From Kitasatospora indigofera (lineage in GTDB: Bacteria; Actinomycetota; Actinomycetes; Streptomycetales; Streptomycetaceae): DNA of 64,000 nt. The notes beneath the pieces were generated by a model. It was not told where the DNA came from. It saw nothing but the letters and a program-made list of their open reading frames with translations, and searched no databases. How positions within the stretch are numbered: the stretch's first letter is position 1; the number at the start of each line of letters is the position of its first letter. Shown here piece by piece: positions 24,395 to 32,359 of this stretch. Position numbers and translations under genes: made by a program. The DNA is taken from positions 62,001 to 126,000 of the forward strand of contig NZ_BNBO01000007.1 in the NCBI RefSeq assembly GCF_014655955.1, given 5' to 3'.

Positions 24395-26823
24395 CGGTTG
24401 TCCCCCTCGGCGGCCGGGTCCTGCGGGCGCTCCGCCGCCGGCGCTGCCGACGGGTCGGTGAGCGGCGGGACGGCCGGCCGGATTGTGGTGGGCGGGGCTG
24501 TGGTGGGCGGGGTGGTGGGCCCGGTGGTGGTGGGCGCGGCCGTGCTGGGCCCGGTGGTGGTGGGCCGGTTCTCGGTGATCCGGTCCTCGTCGGGCCGGTC
24601 GCCGGTGGGTGGGTTCTCGTCGGGCCGGTCGCCGGTGGGCCGTTCCCCGTCGGGCCGGTGCTCGGTGGGTCGGTCCCCGGTGGGTGGCGTGGTGGGCGCC
24701 TGCTCCGGGTGGGCGGCGGCAGGGGCGGCTAGGGCCGAGTCCCGGGCGGCCCGGCGCAGTCCGCCCTGGAAGACGCCCAGTCTGCGACGGAGCTCCTCGG
24801 GGGAGACGCCCGACCGGGCGGGGGCGTGCTGCTCGGCGACGGGCTGCCCGGTGACAGGCTGCTGCCCCGCCGCGGGCCGGCCGCCGTCGGCCGCCGGAGG
24901 CGCGGTCCGGGCCGGCGTGCTCTCCTCGACCGCCAGGCGGCGCAGGCCGGAGGTGGGGGTCTCCCCGGTACCGGGCAGGCCGTTGCCGCGAGGGATCCGG
25001 CGCGGCAGACCGAGCGAGGTGACGGGGGCGTCGTCCGGCAGCGTCCCGCGTTCGGGGGCGCGGGCGCCGTCCCGGGGCTGCTCGGGTATCCGCTCGTCCG
25101 CCCGGCCGTGCCGGGCGGCCTGCTCGTCGGGCCGGACGGGGGAGGAGGGGTCGGCCGGGGGCTGTTCCACGGGCTGCGCCACGGGCTGTTCGGCAGGCTG
25201 TTCGGCGGGCTGTTCCACGGCGGCCGGTGGGGTCGTCGCGACGTCCTGCGGGCCGTGCCCGGCCGCCGCTGCATCGGCTGCCGCTGCCGGGGCTGCCGGG
25301 GCTGCCGCCGCCGGGGCCGTTGCGGCCGGGGCGGGGGCGGTCGGGGGCGTCTGATTCGCGGGCTTGCGGCGCGGCAGGACGGGCGGCTCCCCGCCCGGGA
25401 CCACGGCCTCGGGGCGGGGCGCCGGGACCGCCGGGCGGGCCTGCGCGGCCGCCAGGGCCTCGGCCTGGATGCGGGCGCTCTCGGCCGCCGAGCTGACGGT
25501 CCGCTCCGCGCGGCGCTGGTCGTCCAGGTCGGTGTTGGTGACGGCGTCCTGCTGGAGGGCCTCCCGGGGGAGCATCACCATGGCGGTGATGCCGCCGCCC
25601 TGGGCGTTCTCCCGCAGCTGGACCCGGATGCCGTGCCGGCGGGCGAGCCGGGCGACCACGAACAGGCCCATGCTCCGCCCGGTCAGGGCGCCGGCCAGCA
25701 AGGCGTCACGGCGGTCGCTGCCGGGCTCGGACGGCTCGGAGAGCTGCTCGTTGAGGGCGCGCAGCCGCTCGCCGGGCAGGCCGATGCCGCGGTCCACCAC
25801 GGAGATCATCAGCTCGCCGTTGTCGAGCAGCCAGCCGCCGACCTCGACCTGGTCCTGCGGGGGCGAGAAGGCGGTGGCGTTCTCCAGCAGTTCGGCGACA
25901 AGGTGGCTGGTGTCGTCGGCCACCGCGCCGCTGAGCCGGATGGAGGCCAGGAAGCCGAGCTTGACCCGCTCGTACCGCTCGATCTCGGAGACGGCGGCCC
26001 GGGCCACGTCCAGCAGGGTGACCGTCTTGCGGCTCCGGTGGCTGTTCTCCAGGCCGGCCAGCAGCAGCATGTTCTCGCTGTTGCGGCGCATCCGGGTGGC
26101 GAGGTGGTCGAGCCGGAACAGGCTCTCCAGCTGGGCCGGGTCGGCCTCGCGCCCCTCCAGTGCCTCGATCAGCACCAGCTGGCGCTCGACCAGGGTCAGG
26201 GTGCGCATCGCGAGGTTCACGAAGGTGGAGTCGACGCTGCCCTCCAGCTCGTCGCGCTCCTTGGCCAGCGCGTCCCGCTCCAGCACGAGCGCGTCGCGGG
26301 CCGCCGTCAGGACGTCCCGCTCGGCCGAGAGTTCGGTGACCAGGGCGTCGGTCCCGGCCTGCCGCTCGGCGGTCTCCTCCGACTGCCGGGTCAGCTCGTC
26401 CAGGGTGCGGAGCAGCTGCTCACGCTCGTGGAGCAACTGCTGCCGCTCGCCGGCGTAGGCGTGCAGCCGGCGGTCCTGGGTCTCCCGCTCGGCGGTCAGG
26501 CCGTGCCGCTCCTGCATCAGGGCGTCCAGGTTCCGCTCGGCCTGGTCCCGGGCGCGCAGCAGCGGACGGGCGGTCGCCCGGCGGGCGACGTACGCGCTGC
26601 CGCCGGCGAGGACCACGGCCGCGCCGGCGCCCCAGAGCGCGGGCACGGCGGAGCCGTCCGTCACCGCTCCGCAGCCGGAGAGCGAGAGCACCGCCAGACA
26701 ACAGGCGAGGGGGCGTGGGAAGCGGCCGGGCATCGGTGCGCCGGCCTGAGCCGACCCGGTACGCGCGGTGCCCTCGTCGGCCGGGCCGCTCAACGCCCCG
26801 CCGGGGCGCCGGCGCTCCGTCAT
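24391..26823 (-). CDS. cvnA: Conservon sensor histidine-kinase-like protein CvnA
   Basis: About 810 residues. An N-terminal hydrophobic segment with a lipobox-like LSGC is followed by a second membrane helix (LWGAGAAVVLAGGSAYVA). A coiled coil rich in Glu/Arg spans roughly 90-200. The ATPase domain has N-box LVAELLENATAFSPP and G1-box VVDRGIGLPGERL. The phosphoacceptor region lacks an obvious canonical H-box, as usual in CvnA. The C-terminal 350 residues are Pro/Ala/Thr-rich, including PTTTGP and EQPAEQP repeats, and are likely disordered. ATG 26821-26823 is used; its ribosome site is weak. Confidence 0.9.
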   Translation of the reverse strand: MTERRRPGGALSGPADEGTARTGSAQAGAPMPGRFPRPLACCLAVLSLSGCGAVTDGSAVPALWGAGAAVVLAGGSAYVARRATARPLLRARDQAERNLDALMQERHGLTAERETQDRRLHAYAGERQQLLHEREQLLRTLDELTRQSEETAERQAGTDALVTELSAERDVLTAARDALVLERDALAKERDELEGSVDSTFVNLAMRTLTLVERQLVLIEALEGREADPAQLESLFRLDHLATRMRRNSENMLLLAGLENSHRSRKTVTLLDVARAAVSEIERYERVKLGFLASIRLSGAVADDTSHLVAELLENATAFSPPQDQVEVGGWLLDNGELMISVVDRGIGLPGERLRALNEQLSEPSEPGSDRRDALLAGALTGRSMGLFVVARLARRHGIRVQLRENAQGGGITAMVMLPREALQQDAVTNTDLDDQRRAERTVSSAAESARIQAEALAAAQARPAVPAPRPEAVVPGGEPPVLPRRKPANQTPPTAPAPAATAPAAAAPAAPAAAADAAAAGHGPQDVATTPPAAVEQPAEQPAEQPVAQPVEQPPADPSSPVRPDEQAARHGRADERIPEQPRDGARAPERGTLPDDAPVTSLGLPRRIPRGNGLPGTGETPTSGLRRLAVEESTPARTAPPAADGGRPAAGQQPVTGQPVAEQHAPARSGVSPEELRRRLGVFQGGLRRAARDSALAAPAAAHPEQAPTTPPTGDRPTEHRPDGERPTGDRPDENPPTGDRPDEDRITENRPTTTGPSTAAPTTTGPTTPPTTAPPTTIRPAVPPLTDPSAAPAAERPQDPAAEGDNR

Positions 26824-27598
26824 CCTTTTACGCAACGGTGCTCACAATCTCGTCAGGCCTCAAGTGCCAACGCACTTTCAGGCCTTCGTGGATCTCGCAG
26901 GAGGACGGTAACCCCCGATCCCGCCGCAGACACCCGCGAGAGTCAACCGTAGAAATAGGTGGACAAACAAGATCAACTCTGCATTTCCCCCGTCGGCTTC
27001 TCTGATGTGGTGTCATCTCAGCCCGAGTCGTCGCAGGTCAGCGCGGTACCGACAGTTGAGCGGTTGAAACTGTGGGTCACGGGATGTGACGGAGATCTCA
27101 CGACATCCCGCCAGGTCGTCGGTGGGCGAACTGCTTTGCCTGGTGGGCTCGGTGGCTGTGCAGTCGCAGGGCGGTGGTGGTGGGGTGGTGGGGGTGGGGT
27201 GACGGCGGCGAGGTGCTGATGTGCGGTGGTGGTGGTGCTGGTGGTGCTGGTGCTGGTGCTGGTGGTGCGTCGGTGGCGTGGCGGGTGTCGAAGGGGCAGG
27301 TGCGGCCGTGGGGGCCAGGGCATCCCCGACGGAGGCTCAGGCGTCCTCGGTCCGGGGCTCGGGTGCCGCCATGGTCGGGAGTGCTCGGGTCGCCGGGGTG
27401 ATGCCTCTCGGGCTGGTGCATTCCGTCGGCTTCCTTGTGCGGCCGGACGGGGCCGCGCCCACGAGTGCGATGCCTTCGGCGGTGGGTGTTGCTGCTGGTG
27501 GGTCCGCTCTAGCCGCCTGTCCCTGACCGGGTCCGCGAGGCTCGCCGGTCATCTTGCCCGTGTCGGCGCCGGGGCCTGCGGGGCTCGGTCGGGCATCA
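26824..27598. other. Non-coding region upstream of the conservon
   Basis: The first 200 bases are markedly A+T-richer than the window average and hold TTGACT (26941-26946, reverse strand), a candidate -35 for cvnA. From 27172 to 27275 the plus strand is a run of GGT/GCT triplets (microsatellite-like). Frames across it on both strands encode only low-complexity sequence, so no gene is called. The base composition suggests acquired or decaying DNA. Confidence 0.5.
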
Positions 27599-27740
27599 GT
27601 AGACCGGTCGGTCCAGTAGAGGCTCGTGCAGATTCGGTAGACCGGTCGGTCCAGTGGGTGTCCGGTGGGTCTGTGGCGTTTCGGTAGACCGGTCGGTCCA
27701 GCGGATCCTGTCCCGTGTATCGGTAGACCGGTCGGTCCAG
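27599..27740. repeat. Four copies of an 18-base TetR-operator-like repeat
   Basis: GTAGACCGGTCGGTCCAG occurs exactly four times: 27599-27616, 27637-27654, 27684-27701 and 27723-27740, with unrelated spacers of 20, 29 and 21 bases. Each contains ACCGGT within GACCGGTCGGTC. Compared with the full palindrome TAGACCGACCGGTCGGTCTA, these copies lack one GACC unit. The full form resembles operators of TetR/AcrR-family repressors; that assignment is from family knowledge. The reading frame shifts between copies, so protein-level repetition is excluded. Confidence 0.85.
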
Positions 27741-27780
27741 GGCCTGTCCGAAGCTGATCACGTGGCAGGCAGAGGACGAG

Positions 27781-28270
27781 GTGATGGATGTGACGTGGGA
27801 GCAGATCGAGCCCCTTTCGCCGCGTGACGATTGGCGTGGTGGTCCATCCCCCGATCATCAGCAGGTGGCCGATGGGGGACGGCTACCTACGGGCGCTTCG
27901 CCCATCCCGCTCGCGCGTGCTCACGCCCGGCACCGTTGGCGACGCCGGCCACCGTGTTCGGCCAGGTCCTTCGCGGCATCCGCGTCTCGCCCACTGTCGT
28001 GGGGCGCCCGTGCGCGGTGCCGGATCGGGTCCTGGTGACAAGGCGTATCGCAGCAGGGTCATTGGGCGCCTGCTGCGGCTTCGGAGACCGTTGCGATGGT
28101 CCCCGAGGCCGGGGTCAGGCCGCCGACCCCCGACAGCGCGGGCCCTGCGCGGCCGGCTCCCCGCCGCTGGCGGGGGCATCCACGGGTCCGTCTCGTGGTC
28201 GAACGACACTTCGCCCGCCTGAAGCAGCCTGTGCAACCGCCACCAGGTGCGACAAGCCCGCTACTCGTCA
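27781..28270 (+). pseudogene. Degenerate IS5-family transposase remnant
   Basis: Fragments of a DDE transposase appear in order but in different frames: an N-terminal VTWEQIEPLSP with GGPSPDHQQV (27781-27880), then GDKAYRSRVIGRLLR (28036-28080), VVERHFARLKQ (28194-28226) and ATRCDKPAT (about 28235-28262). These match, in order, the start, the GDKAY box, the (V/T)VER..xRLKQ box and the ATRYDK end of IS5/IS1031-like transposases. The middle part with the second Asp is missing. No terminal inverted repeats were recognised. The gene is dead. Confidence 0.75.
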
Positions 28271-28434
28271 CCCCGTCATGGGCGTCGAGGTGGGCCGCGT
28301 CGATGCCGGAGCGCAGCGTGCGAAGTGCTTCTCGATGAACGAGAGCCGAGTCTGCCGGGCTCATTCCGTCCGCGAGTACGAGCTCGCGGATCAAGCCGCG
28401 ATCCTGGTTGGCCACGTGCAGACCCTCGCACACA
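28240..28434 (-). pseudogene. Possible fragment of an unknown protein
   Basis: On the minus strand this stretch encodes a protein-like segment of normal composition, including VCEGLHVANQDRGLIREL and MSPADSALVHREALRTLRSG, unlike the Arg/Pro/Ala-rich shadow translations around it. It has no start or ribosome site, and both ends run into palindrome repeats or the transposase remnant. I do not recognise the family. It could be a leftover of a gene cut by the insertion, or a chance frame. Confidence 0.3.
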
Positions 28435-28515
28435 CGTGGACGCCACTTCGGAGTGAGGGCTGCTGCACCGTGACCTTGCCGGGCACGATCCAGCGGGCTC
28501 GCCCGGGGTGCCAAT

Positions 28516-28613
28516 GGACCGACCGGTCGGTCCGGCGGATCCGTCTCGCTTATCAGTAGACCGGTCGGTCTATTAAGCCCGCCTCGCCGCCAGTGAACCG
28601 ACCGGTCGGTCCA
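28516..28613. repeat. Three further TetR-operator-like palindromes
   Basis: GGACCGACCGGTCGGTCC (28516-28533) is a perfect 18-base palindrome. GTAGACCGGTCGGTCTA (28556-28572) is the shortened form. ACCGACCGGTCGGT (28597-28610), extended by CC on the right, is again the complete core. With the four copies at 27.6 kb they flank the transposase remnant on both sides. Confidence 0.85.
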
Positions 28614-28735
28614 TTCCCCGGAATCGCCCACCGGCCGCGCAGCTCCCCGCCGAGCCGTGCAGCCCTCGCGGCAGCCGGGCAGCACCCAGCCGAGCGTGCG
28701 GACTCGCGACAGCCGCGCAGCCGCCCGGTGTTCGC

Positions 28736-29101
28736 TCAGCTCCCGTCCCCGTCCGGCCACTGTGCGACCGGGCCGTAGGAGCCGATCGCCTCGACCAGCG
28801 TGCCGGGCGGGACGAAGGAGTCGAAGGCGATCCCGGGGTCGCCGGTGTCGACCGTCACCAGCAGGACGTAGTGGCTCAGCTCGGACCAGCTGTTGCCGCC
28901 GATCAGCTCGATCGCGCTGACGTTCCCGGAGCGCTGGGCGGGCCGTTCCAGCAGGGCCGAGAGGTGGGGTGAGACGGCGTCGACGAAGGCCTGCCGGGTC
29001 TTCGTCTCCTCGGCCATCTGCTCGTCGGTCGGGTTCGAGCCGTTCCCGGTCTTCTCGATGCCGCTCGGGGGTGCGTCGACGCGGTACACGACGGTCGTCA
29101 T
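28736..29101 (-). CDS. Hypothetical protein
   Basis: A 121-residue protein with GGAGAGG ahead of ATG 29099-29101. The N-terminus (MTTVVYRVDAPP) and the C-terminal part (HYVLLVTVDTGDPGIAFDSF) are strand-rich; the middle (EETKTRQAFVDAVSPHLSALL) is helical. No signal peptide, membrane helix or catalytic motif is visible, and I do not recognise the family. The balanced composition and ribosome site support a real gene. It borders the palindrome island, which lies downstream of its stop. Confidence 0.65.
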   Translation of the reverse strand: MTTVVYRVDAPPSGIEKTGNGSNPTDEQMAEETKTRQAFVDAVSPHLSALLERPAQRSGNVSAIELIGGNSWSELSHYVLLVTVDTGDPGIAFDSFVPPGTLVEAIGSYGPVAQWPDGDGS

Positions 29102-29471
29102 CAGTGGCCTCTCCGGATCTCGACGGGCGGGGAGCGCCGGCGGGGCCGGGCCCTCGGTCGGCCCTCGGCCCGGCCCTCGGCCCCGGGGCGGCGCTGGACC
29201 CGCAAGGGTGCAGTCGCGATGCTTTCCCACCCGCCCGGCCGGTGCGCCGCGACGCACCCGGCGGCCACCGCCCGCCACCCGGCCGGAGTACGGGCCGGGA
29301 GCCTCCGGGCCCGTCCTTGCTCGGGGAAGCAGGTGTCCGGTGCTCCGGTCCTCCGGGGCCCGTGCGCCCGCCCGGAGTACGGGACTGCCGGCCCGGCCCG
29401 AGGGGCAGCGCCCGGCCGGCAGGGGAGCCGTCTGCGGCCTCTACCCCGCAGGCTGCAGCAGGCGGCCGGGC
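29102..29471. other. 370-base intergenic region
   Basis: Very G+C-rich. It contains a short reiteration of CGGCCCTCGG (about 29148-29182) and two CCGGAGTACGGG copies (near 29284 and 29376). No gene, RNA or clear terminator is recognised. The promoter of the 121-residue hypothetical gene should lie in its left part. Confidence 0.5.
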
Positions 29472-30752
29472 TCAGGAGGCCGGCGGCCCGGCCACCGGTA
29501 CCACCGGGCTCCGGAACGCGTGTCCGCCGAAGCCGGCCGTGCCCGCCAGTTGCTCGTCCCACCAGGCGGCCGTGCGTGCGGGGTCCATCGTCGTCCAGTC
29601 GGGTGCCTGCTCGACCTGGGCCCGGCCGAGGCGGCGGCCGAGCGTGACCAGCGCGCGCCCTGCCTCGCCGCGCTCGCGCTCGTAGGTGGCGAGCAGGTCC
29701 TCCCACGAGGCGGACCGCCGCCAGGCGTCCTCGAAGGCGACGGCGTCCTGAACGGCCTTGGCGGCGCCGCTGGTGTTGTGCGGGCGCACCACGGTGGCGG
29801 CGTCACCGGCCAGCAGCAGGCGGCCCGAGGTGCGGCGCGGGGTGTCGAGGTCGTAGATCGGCTGCAGGAAGGTCCGCTCGGGCGGGGTGAGGGCGATCAG
29901 GGAGGCCCAGTAGGGCGGGAGGTGCCGCTCGGCGAGCAGCGCGACATGCGCGGTCAGCTCCTCGGTGGCGGCGCCCGGCGGGATGCTGGTCGGGTCCTCC
30001 AGCCGCAGGCCGGCGGCGGGCGGCGGGGCGTAGAAGACCCAGTTGACCATCGGCCGGCCGGGCTCCTGGCCGGGGATCCGGTAGAGCACGCACTGGCCGC
30101 CGGGAAAGCAGACCGTGGCGGCGTGCTCGGCCGGCCAGGCCAGGTCGGCGGGGCCGGCCAGGTGGTCCAGTGCCGCCAGTCGTTCGGCGGGGAAGCTGCC
30201 GCGCCAGCAGACGTACCCGGCGTATCCGGGCCGGGCCTCGGGGCAGACGGCCGTGCGCACCACCGAGCGGTACCCGTCCGCGCCGACCACCAGGTCGAAG
30301 CGCTCCTCCCCGCCGGAGACCAGCCGGACGACGGCGCCCGGGGTTCCGTCCGCCGCCGCGGAGGTGTTGCGGACGCCCGCCACCGGGTCGCCGAGGCGGT
30401 GCTCCACGGTGGCCGGGGTCCGTTCGCGCAGGCCGCGCCAGAGCAGGCCCCAGTGGTAGGAGCGGAAGGGGAAGGGCTGGTCCCAGAGCAGCCGGCCGAG
30501 CGGGGAGCCGTCGGCGGCCAGCCAGTGCCGCCGGGTGAGCCGGTGCCAGGCGATGCCGTCGTCCAGGTGGCCGGCCGCCGCGAGTTCGGCGTACCGGTCG
30601 TCGTGCACGCAGAGGCCGACCCCGCGGTCCGTCAGTTCGCCGTAGGAGCGCTCCAGGACGACCACCCGCCGGGCGCCGCCCCGGGCGGCCGCCGCCGCGA
30701 ACGCGCAGCCCGCGATGCTTCCGCCGACCACCGCGACCGTTCCACCGAGCAT
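29472..30752 (-). CDS. FAD-dependent monooxygenase (PHBH/UbiH-like)
   Basis: A 426-residue flavin hydroxylase. The FAD-binding motif VAVVGGSIAGCAFAAAAA starts at residue 5, the DG motif appears as VVGADGYRSVVR, and the GD motif as RLLLAGDAATVVRPHNTSGAAKAVQDA. This is the complete set for class A aromatic hydroxylase-like enzymes that use NAD(P)H directly. ATG 30750-30752 has GGGGAGG upstream. No neighbouring pathway genes show the substrate; roles in antibiotic inactivation or aromatic degradation are both possible. Confidence 0.88.
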   Translation of the reverse strand: MLGGTVAVVGGSIAGCAFAAAAARGGARRVVVLERSYGELTDRGVGLCVHDDRYAELAAAGHLDDGIAWHRLTRRHWLAADGSPLGRLLWDQPFPFRSYHWGLLWRGLRERTPATVEHRLGDPVAGVRNTSAAADGTPGAVVRLVSGGEERFDLVVGADGYRSVVRTAVCPEARPGYAGYVCWRGSFPAERLAALDHLAGPADLAWPAEHAATVCFPGGQCVLYRIPGQEPGRPMVNWVFYAPPPAAGLRLEDPTSIPPGAATEELTAHVALLAERHLPPYWASLIALTPPERTFLQPIYDLDTPRRTSGRLLLAGDAATVVRPHNTSGAAKAVQDAVAFEDAWRRSASWEDLLATYERERGEAGRALVTLGRRLGRAQVEQAPDWTTMDPARTAAWWDEQLAGTAGFGGHAFRSPVVPVAGPPAS

Positions 30753-30934
30753 GACCGGACCTCCCCGCCACCCGCGCCGCCGCGTCCCGTGCCCCCGGGC
30801 CCGCTCCGACCACCGTACGACGTGTACGGCCGACCCGTGGCCGATCCGGCGGGTCGGTGCCGTCCGGGCGTGCCGGAACGCGGAGGAGGGCGCGGCCCGC
30901 AGGCCACGCCCTCCCCGTCCGTCAAGGACCGGTG

Positions 30935-32038
30935 TCAGCAGCTCAGGTTGCTGCCGGCGGTGGTGCCGAGGATCTGGACGAAGCTCTGGTACGAGTTGAT
31001 CCGGCTCTGGACCTGGGCGGGGTTGCCGCCGTTGCACTCCAGGCTGCCGTTGATGCTGCGGATGGTCTCACCGAAGCCGTAGCCGTTGACCATGGCGTTG
31101 TGCGCGGTCATGGTGCCCGGGCCGTTCTGGGTGTTCCAGTACCAGAGGCCGGTCTTCCAGGCGACCGAGGCGTCGGTCTGCACGAGGTTCGGGTTGTGCA
31201 GCAGGTCGATGCCCAGGGCGTCGCCGGCGGCCTTGTAGTTGAAGTTCCAGCTCAGCTGGATCGGGCCGCGACCGTAGTACGCGGACTGTCCGGCCGGGCA
31301 ACCGTACGACTGCGAAGTGTCGCAGTAGTGCGGGTAGTTGGCGGTGTTCTGCTCGACCACGTAGACCAGCCCGCCGGTCTCGTGGCTGACGTTCGCGAGG
31401 AAGGCCGCGGCCTCCTGCTTGCGGACGGTGTCGCTGCCGGTGCCGGCGAAGCCGGGGTAGGCGCTCAGCGCGGCGGTCAGACCGGCGTAGGTGTAGAAGG
31501 GGTTGCGGCTCGGGAACATCTGGTTGAACTGAGCCTCGCTGACCGGGAATCCGCCCGGGTTGGCGGTCTGCGTCGGGCTCGGGGACGTCCCGCCGCCGGT
31601 GCAGGTGTACGGCGACCAGTACCAGGTGCTGATCACCGGGTCGTAGCCGGGGTTGTCGTGCGTGGCCTGGTAGTACTGGCCGTTGGTGTACTTGACGATC
31701 GCGCCGGTCAGGTACGTCTGGCCGGCGACCCAGGCCGGGTACGTGCAGCCGGTGCCGGACGTCGGGGTCGGGGTGGTCCCGCCACCGCCGCCGGAGCAGC
31801 TGCCCTGGTCGGCCCAGACGCCGGAGGAGCCGCCCGGGGTCTCGTTCTGGGTCCACCACTTCGCGGACCAGTTGTGCGAGTTGTACGAGACCTGGCCGCT
31901 GGCGGCGGTGTAGACCGTGGCCGAGTTCCAGGGCGTCGCACAGCCTGCCGCCGAGGCGGAGGCGGGGAGGAGCACGGCGAGCGCTATCGCTGTCGCGACG
32001 GCGGCCAGGATGGCCATCACGCGCTTGTGGATCGACAT
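30935..32038 (-). CDS. Secreted GH19 chitinase with two chitin-binding modules
   Basis: A 367-residue secreted enzyme. A signal peptide (MSIHKR.. to ASAAG, about 31 residues) is followed by a carbohydrate-binding module of the CBM5/12 type (about 33-80, CATPWNSATVYTAASGQVSY), a Gly/Thr/Pro linker, a second module (about 98-146, YPAWVAGQTYLTGAIVKY) and another linker. The GH19 catalytic domain covers about 165-367, with the acid Glu in NVSHETGG (about 220) and YYGRGPIQLSWNFNY. GAGGGGTGATGAA precedes the ATG. Cleaves chitin by inversion. DasR-like sites lie upstream. Confidence 0.95.
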   Translation of the reverse strand: MSIHKRVMAILAAVATAIALAVLLPASASAAGCATPWNSATVYTAASGQVSYNSHNWSAKWWTQNETPGGSSGVWADQGSCSGGGGGTTPTPTSGTGCTYPAWVAGQTYLTGAIVKYTNGQYYQATHDNPGYDPVISTWYWSPYTCTGGGTSPSPTQTANPGGFPVSEAQFNQMFPSRNPFYTYAGLTAALSAYPGFAGTGSDTVRKQEAAAFLANVSHETGGLVYVVEQNTANYPHYCDTSQSYGCPAGQSAYYGRGPIQLSWNFNYKAAGDALGIDLLHNPNLVQTDASVAWKTGLWYWNTQNGPGTMTAHNAMVNGYGFGETIRSINGSLECNGGNPAQVQSRINSYQSFVQILGTTAGSNLSC

Positions 32039-32359
32039 TTCATCACCCCTCGGTGCGGTGGGGGCCGCACGAGTTGGAGGACAGGACGGTCCCGCGGGGG
32101 GCCGGCCGTGGGGAGGCCGGGCCCCGACCGGGGTGCGGGCCGGGGCGGAACTGATGGGGACTCAACAGTAGTGGTCTATACCTGTCAATAGGTATGGACC
32201 AAATCTCCCGCAAACCTCCACGAGACCCTGCCGGGGCGCCCGTCCGCGGGTACCGGCGCGGGGCCGCCGTGCCGCCGCCCCCGCACCGGCCGCCGTCGCA
32301 ACCGGGCCACGGCCCGTTCGTGCACCCGGGCGGCCACCGGGATCTGCGAGGATGGCGGG
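32039..32359. other. Divergent control region, chitinase / GntR regulator
   Basis: 321 bases hold the promoters of both genes. On the reverse strand TTGACA (complement of 32183-32188) is a candidate -35 of the chitinase promoter and is embedded between the two DasR-like half-elements. No other gene is seen. Confidence 0.6.
32172..32201. promoter_or_regulatory. Two DasR-responsive-element-like sites in inverted orientation
   Basis: TGGTCTATACCT (32172-32183) and, on the opposite strand, TGGTCCATACCT (32190-32201) face each other across GTCAAT. Each matches most of the DasR element core TGGTCTAGACCA known for Streptomyces chitin genes. They overlap the likely chitinase -35 box and sit about 160 bases upstream of the DasR-like regulator. 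Binding would repress chitinase until aminosugar signals accumulate. Confidence 0.75.

Noticed and set aside
27226..27687. An open frame on the plus strand through the GGT/GCT triplet region
   Set aside because: It encodes low-complexity Val/Leu followed by unrelated composition, has no ribosome site and crosses the palindrome repeats.
27599..27740. CRISPR-like spacing of four exact repeats
   Set aside because: Repeats are 18 bases and near-palindromic, spacers are short and unequal, and no cas gene is in the window. An operator-like repeat explains them better.
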